Assembly (NCBI GenBank): GCA_036274675.1
Contig: DASUFE010000058.1
Coordinates: 24,394 to 88,393 of the forward strand
DNA length: 64,000 nucleotides
Source: DASUFE01 sp036274675
GTDB lineage: Bacteria; Pseudomonadota; Gammaproteobacteria; HTCC5015
Direction: 5' to 3'
The notes beneath the pieces were generated by a model, which was not told the origin of the DNA, did no database searches, and saw nothing but the letters and a program-made list of their open reading frames with translations. A program made the translations under genes and the position numbers. Each line of letters opens with the position of its first letter. Position 1 is the first letter of the stretch. Below, one piece after another: positions 60,161-64,000 of this stretch.

Positions 60161-61381
60161 ATGCCCGCTTTCGAATACACAGCCATCAACCCCAAAGGCC
60201 GCGAACAGCGCGGCGTAATGGAAGGCGACAACGCGCGCGCCGTGCGACAGCTGCTGCGCGAACAGAACCTGACCCCGCTATCGGTCGTCGAGACCAACAA
60301 GACCGAAGAGGCGGCCGGCGGCAAGCCCGGCTTCAAGCTGCGCTCCGGGGTCAACGTCAAGGATCTGGCCTTGCTGACGCGCCAGTTGTCCACGCTGATG
60401 CGTTCCGGCGTTCCGCTGGAAGAAGCGCTCGCCACCGTCGCGCGACAAACCAACAAGAATTCCGTCAAAGGCGTCATTCTCAGCACCCGCTCGAAAGTGC
60501 TGGAAGGCCATTCCTTCGCGGCCGCGCTGCGCGAGCAGCCGCGCGTATTCCCGGACCTGTACTGCGCCACGGTGTCGGCGGGCGAACAATCGGGGCACCT
60601 GGACCCCGTGCTGGAACGGCTTGCGGATTACACTGAGGCACGCCAGGAAATGGCGCAGAAGATCAACATGGCCCTGATGTATCCGATCATACTGACCGTG
60701 CTATCGATCGCCATTATCACCGGCCTGCTTACCTATGTGGTGCCGCAGATCGTGCAGGTATTCGAGAATGTCGGCCAGGAACTGCCGCTGATGACGCGCG
60801 TACTGATCGGCGCCAGCGATCTGATGCGCAGCTACGGCATCTGGATCCTGCTGCTGCTGGGCGGCGGCATCTATCTCGCCAAGCGCGCGCTGGAAAGCCC
60901 GGTTACGCGCTTCCGTTATCACCAGACCCTGTTGAAGCTGCCGCTGATCGGCGAGCTGACCAAGGGCGTCAACACCGCGCGCTTCGCGCGCACCCTGAGC
61001 ATATTGACCGCCAGCGGCGTACCGATCCTGGACGCCCTGCGCATCTCGGGGCAGGTGGTGCGCAACCTGCCGATGCGGCAGGCCATTGAAGTCGCTTCCG
61101 CGCGCGTGCGCGAGGGCTCCAATATCAGCCGTTCGCTGGAACAGTCCGGACTGTTCCCCCCCATCACCATCCATATGATCGCCAGCGGCGAGTCCAGCGG
61201 CAAACTGGAAGAAATGCTGGAACGGGCCGCGCTCTACCAGGAGCGTGAAACCACTTCGACCATCACCACCTTCGTCGGGCTGTTCGAGCACATGATGATC
61301 CTGATCATGGGCGGCGTGGTGCTGATGATCGTGCTCGCCATCCTGCTGCCGGTGATGGAGCTGAACCAGCTCGTCAAATGA
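60161..61381 (+). CDS. gspF: Type II secretion inner-membrane protein GspF
   Basis: Platform protein, 406 residues. FEYTAINPKGREQRGVMEGD opens both this and related PilC proteins; two T2SSF domains follow (about 70-195, LALLTRQLSTLMRSGVPLEE and about 275-395, FARTLSILTASGVPILDALR), with membrane helices about 172-195, 225-245 and 380-400. Starts 14 bases after gspE. A copy of the dispersed inverted repeat follows its stop. Confidence 0.97.
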   Translation: MPAFEYTAINPKGREQRGVMEGDNARAVRQLLREQNLTPLSVVETNKTEEAAGGKPGFKLRSGVNVKDLALLTRQLSTLMRSGVPLEEALATVARQTNKNSVKGVILSTRSKVLEGHSFAAALREQPRVFPDLYCATVSAGEQSGHLDPVLERLADYTEARQEMAQKINMALMYPIILTVLSIAIITGLLTYVVPQIVQVFENVGQELPLMTRVLIGASDLMRSYGIWILLLLGGGIYLAKRALESPVTRFRYHQTLLKLPLIGELTKGVNTARFARTLSILTASGVPILDALRISGQVVRNLPMRQAIEVASARVREGSNISRSLEQSGLFPPITIHMIASGESSGKLEEMLERAALYQERETTSTITTFVGLFEHMMILIMGGVVLMIVLAILLPVMELNQLVK

Positions 61382-61390
61382 GGAAAAAAG

Positions 61391-61495
61391 ATTTCTCGCG
61401 GGGCCCGCTGAGAACGCCGCGCTAAAAGCAAGAAGAAACGTTAGAAAACAGATTAAAACTAACCCTGCGCTCTCCGCGTGCTCAGCGAGAGAAAT
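61391..61495. repeat. Dispersed inverted repeat, copy D (gspF-rrtA)
   Basis: Left arm ATTTCTCGCGGGGCCCGCTG with GAGAACGCCGCGC (61391-61422) pairs with TGCGCTCTCCGCGTGCTCAG and CGAGAGAAAT (61466-61495). The right arm supplies the last codons and TGA stop of rrtA. Confidence 0.72.
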
Positions 61496-62084
61496 GTTTT
61501 AGTTTTCGAACCCCCGAATGAATGGCGTAAGAGATCACGCCGGCAATGGCGCCGTAGAGATGCGCATCCACCACCACCGGCCCGCCGGCGCTACGCTCCG
61601 AACCGGGCAATGGCCCATAGATCTGTTCGAAGATGATCTTGGCCCAGAATCCCAGGAGCACCAGTACACCCAGTCCCTTGTGCTGGCGTATATCGGCCAA
61701 GAGGCCGGCAATGAACAGGGCATGCAATATTCCGGACAAACCCACGTACCAGAACAGGCCGGGATCGAACCATAACAGCCCGAGCCCGATGGCAAGGCCC
61801 GCAAACAGGAAATGCCAGCACCAGGCCCGAAGTTGCATGTTATCCCGGAACAGCCCCCAGACCAGCATCAGGCCCGCGGCATTCAACAGGTAATGCCCCC
61901 AGCCCAGATGCACCAGATGTGCGGTCCACAGGCGCCAGATCTGCCCGTCCAGAATGGCCGGGCGGTCATATTGCAGATACTCCCCGCCCCCGCTGCCCTG
62001 GACCAGGGCGGCCGCGAGCAACAATAATAAGGGCGGATAATGGAGGGCTAGATATCGCCTCCAGACTTCGTTATGCGTTAACAT
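61482..62084 (-). CDS. rrtA: Rhombosortase RrtA (rhomboid-family intramembrane serine protease)
   Basis: Rhomboid protease subclass that processes proteins with a C-terminal GlyGly-CTERM tail. 200 residues with about six helices from MLTHNEVWRRYLALHYPP. Catalytic features: HLVHLGWGHYLLNAAGL (oxyanion His/Asn), GLSGILHALF (catalytic Ser in GLSG) and VVDAHLYGAIAG (catalytic His). Substrates are exported by T2SS in relatives. It sits antisense between gspF and gspG, interrupting the gsp run. ATG at 62082-62084 avoids overlap with gspG. No GlyGly-CTERM substrate is visible in the window. Confidence 0.9.
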   Translation of the reverse strand: MLTHNEVWRRYLALHYPPLLLLLAAALVQGSGGGEYLQYDRPAILDGQIWRLWTAHLVHLGWGHYLLNAAGLMLVWGLFRDNMQLRAWCWHFLFAGLAIGLGLLWFDPGLFWYVGLSGILHALFIAGLLADIRQHKGLGVLVLLGFWAKIIFEQIYGPLPGSERSAGGPVVVDAHLYGAIAGVISYAIHSGVRKLKHFSR

Positions 62085-62116
62085 TGTGCGCCTATCGAGG
62101 TCAAACCCAGGCATTA

Positions 62117-62581
62117 ATGAAAAATCGAGGAGCAAAGCCAGTGTTTTTAACCAAACCCTACAAATTACGCACCAGGCAGCAGGCTTTTACCCTGATTGAG
62201 GTCATGGTCGTGGTGGTGATTCTATCCATCCTCGCCGCCTTTGTCGTGCCCAAGGTCATGGACCGCCCCGATCAGGCGCGCATGGCCAAGGCCAGGCAGG
62301 ATATCAAAGCTATTGAGAGCGCATTGAATCTCTATCGCCTGGATAATTACCGCTATCCCTCGACGGATCAGGGCCTGCAGGCGCTGGTAAACAAGCCGGC
62401 CAATGCTTCGAACTGGAAACAGGGAGGCTATCTGGACCGTCTGCCCAAAGACCCCTGGAACCGCGACTACATGTACCTGTCCCCCGGCACCAAAGGCGAA
62501 GTCGATATCTATTCCATGGGCGCGGACGGCCAGGCCGGCGGCGAAGGTGTGGACGCGGATATCGGTAACTGGATGGAATAA
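62117..62581 (+). CDS. gspG: Type II secretion major pseudopilin GspG
   Basis: Main pseudopilus subunit, 154 residues. Prepilin signal KLRTRQQA-FTLIEVMVVVV has Ala at -1 in place of the usual Gly; the +5 Glu is kept. The body shows DQARMAKARQDIKAIESALN, NYRYPSTDQGLQALV and YLDRLPKDPWNRDYMYLSPG, all GspG signatures, with the calcium-site region near DIYSMGADGQAGGEG. Starts at 62117; the promoter must lie beyond the rrtA start, in about 32 bases or inside rrtA. Confidence 0.96.
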   Translation: MKNRGAKPVFLTKPYKLRTRQQAFTLIEVMVVVVILSILAAFVVPKVMDRPDQARMAKARQDIKAIESALNLYRLDNYRYPSTDQGLQALVNKPANASNWKQGGYLDRLPKDPWNRDYMYLSPGTKGEVDIYSMGADGQAGGEGVDADIGNWME

Positions 62582-62599
62582 AGGCCCGGCGCAGCTTTT

Positions 62600-63160
62600 A
62601 TGTTGGAGACCGGCGGTTTCCGCCCGCGTAACCGCGGTTTCACCCTGTTTGAAATCCTGGTGGCGTTGCTCATTATCGGCCTGATCGTGGGCGTCGCCAC
62701 CCTTGCAATCCACAATCCGGCCCCGGACAAGCTGCGCGAGGAAACGCGCCGCCTGGAAGCGATCATCAGTCTCGCCCAGGAAGAAGCGATCCTGCAGTCG
62801 CACGATTTCGGCCTCAGCTTCTGGCAGCAGGGATACTCCTTCCAGGAGTACTTCGAGGGTAAATGGCGCAAGGTGGAGCGGGACCGTATCCTGCGCACCT
62901 ATCAACTGCCCCAAGGCATGCGCCTGCAACTGACGCTGGAAGGCATCGACGTGGTGATGAGCCCGGTGGAACCTGAAAAACCCCAGGTGTTCATACTCTC
63001 CAGCGGCGAGATGTCGCCGTTTAAACTGCGCCTTAAATTTCTCGACATGCCCTTATTTTTCACCGAACTGAAGGCCGACGCGCTGGGCGTGCTGGAACGG
63101 ACCGACAGCGAACAGGAACAAGATGCGAAATCCAGACCTGCAACCTCGAAGAGAACCTGA
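62600..63160 (+). CDS. gspH: Type II secretion minor pseudopilin GspH
   Basis: Minor pseudopilin, 186 residues. Prepilin signal RPRNRG-FTLFEILVALLII with Gly(-1) and Glu(+5). The C-terminal globular part includes LEAIISLAQEEAILQSHDFG and LQLTLEGIDVVM. It overlaps gspI by 38 bases in a different frame. Confidence 0.93.
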   Translation: MLETGGFRPRNRGFTLFEILVALLIIGLIVGVATLAIHNPAPDKLREETRRLEAIISLAQEEAILQSHDFGLSFWQQGYSFQEYFEGKWRKVERDRILRTYQLPQGMRLQLTLEGIDVVMSPVEPEKPQVFILSSGEMSPFKLRLKFLDMPLFFTELKADALGVLERTDSEQEQDAKSRPATSKRT

Positions 63161-63662
63161 AGGCAGCGGCTTTACGCTGATCGAGGTCCTGGTCGCGCTC
63201 GCGGTGATCGCCCTCGCGCTCTCGGCCATCATCCGGGCCACCGGCGTCATGACTGCGAATACCGCGCACCTGAAAGAGAAAACCTACGCGCACTGGGTCG
63301 CCATGAATCGCGTGACCGAACTGCGGGTGACCAAAGCCTGGCCTTCCGTCGGCAATACCGACGACGACGTGGAAATGTTCGGCCAGGAATGGCGCTGGAC
63401 GCAGAAAGTCAGTCAGTTGGCGTTCTCGGAACACATGCGCCAGGTCGAAATTTCAGTGATTCACCGTGACGGTGATGAAGACTATCCCCTGACCAGGCTC
63501 ACCGCCTTCCTGCTCGACCCTGCCCTCATTTCGCAGACCAATCCCACCACGCTTTGGCAGGGCAACTCCAAATTAAACCCGAACGGAAACCCCGATCCCG
63601 ACGGCTCCGGAAACCCGAACGGCTCGGGCCCGGGCATCGGCGCGGGGGGCAGCGGGCCATGA
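63123..63662 (+). CDS. gspI: Type II secretion minor pseudopilin GspI with low-complexity tail
   Basis: Minor pseudopilin, 179 residues. Prepilin signal REPEGSG-FTLIEVLVALAVI; the family motif THWVAMNRVTELRVTKAW-like AHWVAMNRVTELRVTKAWPS is present. After about residue 145 a Gly/Pro/Asn tail follows (NPNGNPDPDGSGNPNGSGPG), not usual for GspI. The stop overlaps gspJ by ATGA. Confidence 0.93.
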   Translation: MRNPDLQPRREPEGSGFTLIEVLVALAVIALALSAIIRATGVMTANTAHLKEKTYAHWVAMNRVTELRVTKAWPSVGNTDDDVEMFGQEWRWTQKVSQLAFSEHMRQVEISVIHRDGDEDYPLTRLTAFLLDPALISQTNPTTLWQGNSKLNPNGNPDPDGSGNPNGSGPGIGAGGSGP

Positions 63663-64000
63663 CCGGCAAGGCGCGGCGCGGTCTCGGCTTTACGCTGATC
63701 GAAGTACTGATCGCGGTGGCCGTGTTCGGCCTGATGGCCGCAATGGCCTACAGCGGTCTCAACAGCTCGCTCAATATCAGCCGAGAAGCGGAAAAGCGCG
63801 GCGAAAAGCTGCACCGCGTGCAACTCGCGGTGGCGCTGATCCAGCGCGATCTCTCCCAGATCGCGCTGCAACAGAGCCGGGACGAATTCGGCGACATGCA
63901 GCCGGCCGTGCTGACCGACAACAAGGGCGAGCGCATGCTCGAATTCAGCCGCTACGGCTGGCCCAACCCCGCCGGCCAGTTGCGCGGCTCGCTGCAGAGA
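63659..64000 (+). CDS. gspJ: Type II secretion minor pseudopilin GspJ (3' end beyond window)
   Basis: First 114 codons of GspJ. Prepilin signal KARRGLG-FTLIEVLIAVAVF, then MAAMAYSGLNSSLNISREAE and VQLAVALIQRDLSQIALQQS, as in the family. ATGA overlap with gspI. gspK is expected to follow outside the window. Confidence 0.95.
   Translation, partial: MTGKARRGLGFTLIEVLIAVAVFGLMAAMAYSGLNSSLNISREAEKRGEKLHRVQLAVALIQRDLSQIALQQSRDEFGDMQPAVLTDNKGERMLEFSRYGWPNPAGQLRGSLQR

Overview
The window reads as chromosomal DNA of a free-living gammaproteobacterium with moderately high GC (about 55-60 % by eye). Support comes from the surE-pcm-nlpD-rpoS gene set, a gsp type II secretion operon with a rhombosortase, the gltX/tRNA-Ala/tRNA-Glu arrangement, and the protein sequences throughout. 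The genus cannot be named from sequence alone. No transposase, integrase, prophage or CRISPR array is visible.

Layout. 1-4.8 kb: a urease operon on the minus strand (ureJ/hupE-ureD-ureA-ureB-ureC-ureE-ureF) with a good sigma-54 promoter match upstream of its first gene; two copies of a dispersed inverted repeat lie inside it. 5.4-17.2 kb: a minus-strand surface-glycan locus. It holds three polytopic GT-C-type proteins, a tandem nucleotidyltransferase, GtrA, a GT2, a phosphodiesterase-like protein, a membrane protein fused to a uridine-kinase/PRK-like domain, a HAD hydrolase and a class II aldolase. Six of these genes in a row are joined by 4-base ATGA overlaps. 17.4-25 kb: the stationary-phase/repair block surE-pcm-nlpD-rpoS, interrupted by galE and by a large secreted serine-hydrolase/CBM2 gene. 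25-34 kb: Smr protein, DUF2721 protein, a cupin-aminotransferase-methyltransferase run, a low-GC orphan, a second lipid-linked-sugar module (SMR-type carrier, GT2, GT-C with PA14), an NlpC/P60 lipoprotein and a secreted collagen-like protein.

34.5-46.4 kb: GH15 and otsA (trehalose metabolism), a 1360-residue beta-propeller GGDEF/EAL protein, a zinc alcohol dehydrogenase with an unknown partner, a truncated SRPBCC gene beside an ArsR regulator, a small unknown protein and a nitroreductase. 46.4-48.6 kb: degenerate repeats, tRNA-Glu, tRNA-Ala and gltX. 48.8-54.7 kb: PP2C phosphatase and partner, an adenylate cyclase-FHA protein, a fatty acid hydroxylase, two arsenosugar-type glycosyltransferases, MipA/OmpV and a zincin. 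54.9-64 kb: the type II secretion operon gspC-D-E-F-G-H-I-J (gspJ cut by the window end), with a rhombosortase gene inserted on the opposite strand between gspF and gspG.

How it fits together. Two parallel modules (GtrA + GT2 + GT-C, and SMR carrier + GT2 + GT-C) look like machinery that loads a sugar on a polyprenyl phosphate, flips it and transfers it in the periplasm. In three of the four GT-C-like proteins a C-terminal carbohydrate-binding-type module (PA14 twice, ricin-like once) is fused on. The fourth carries a cytosolic kinase instead. This cluster is the best candidate in the window for an undescribed system.
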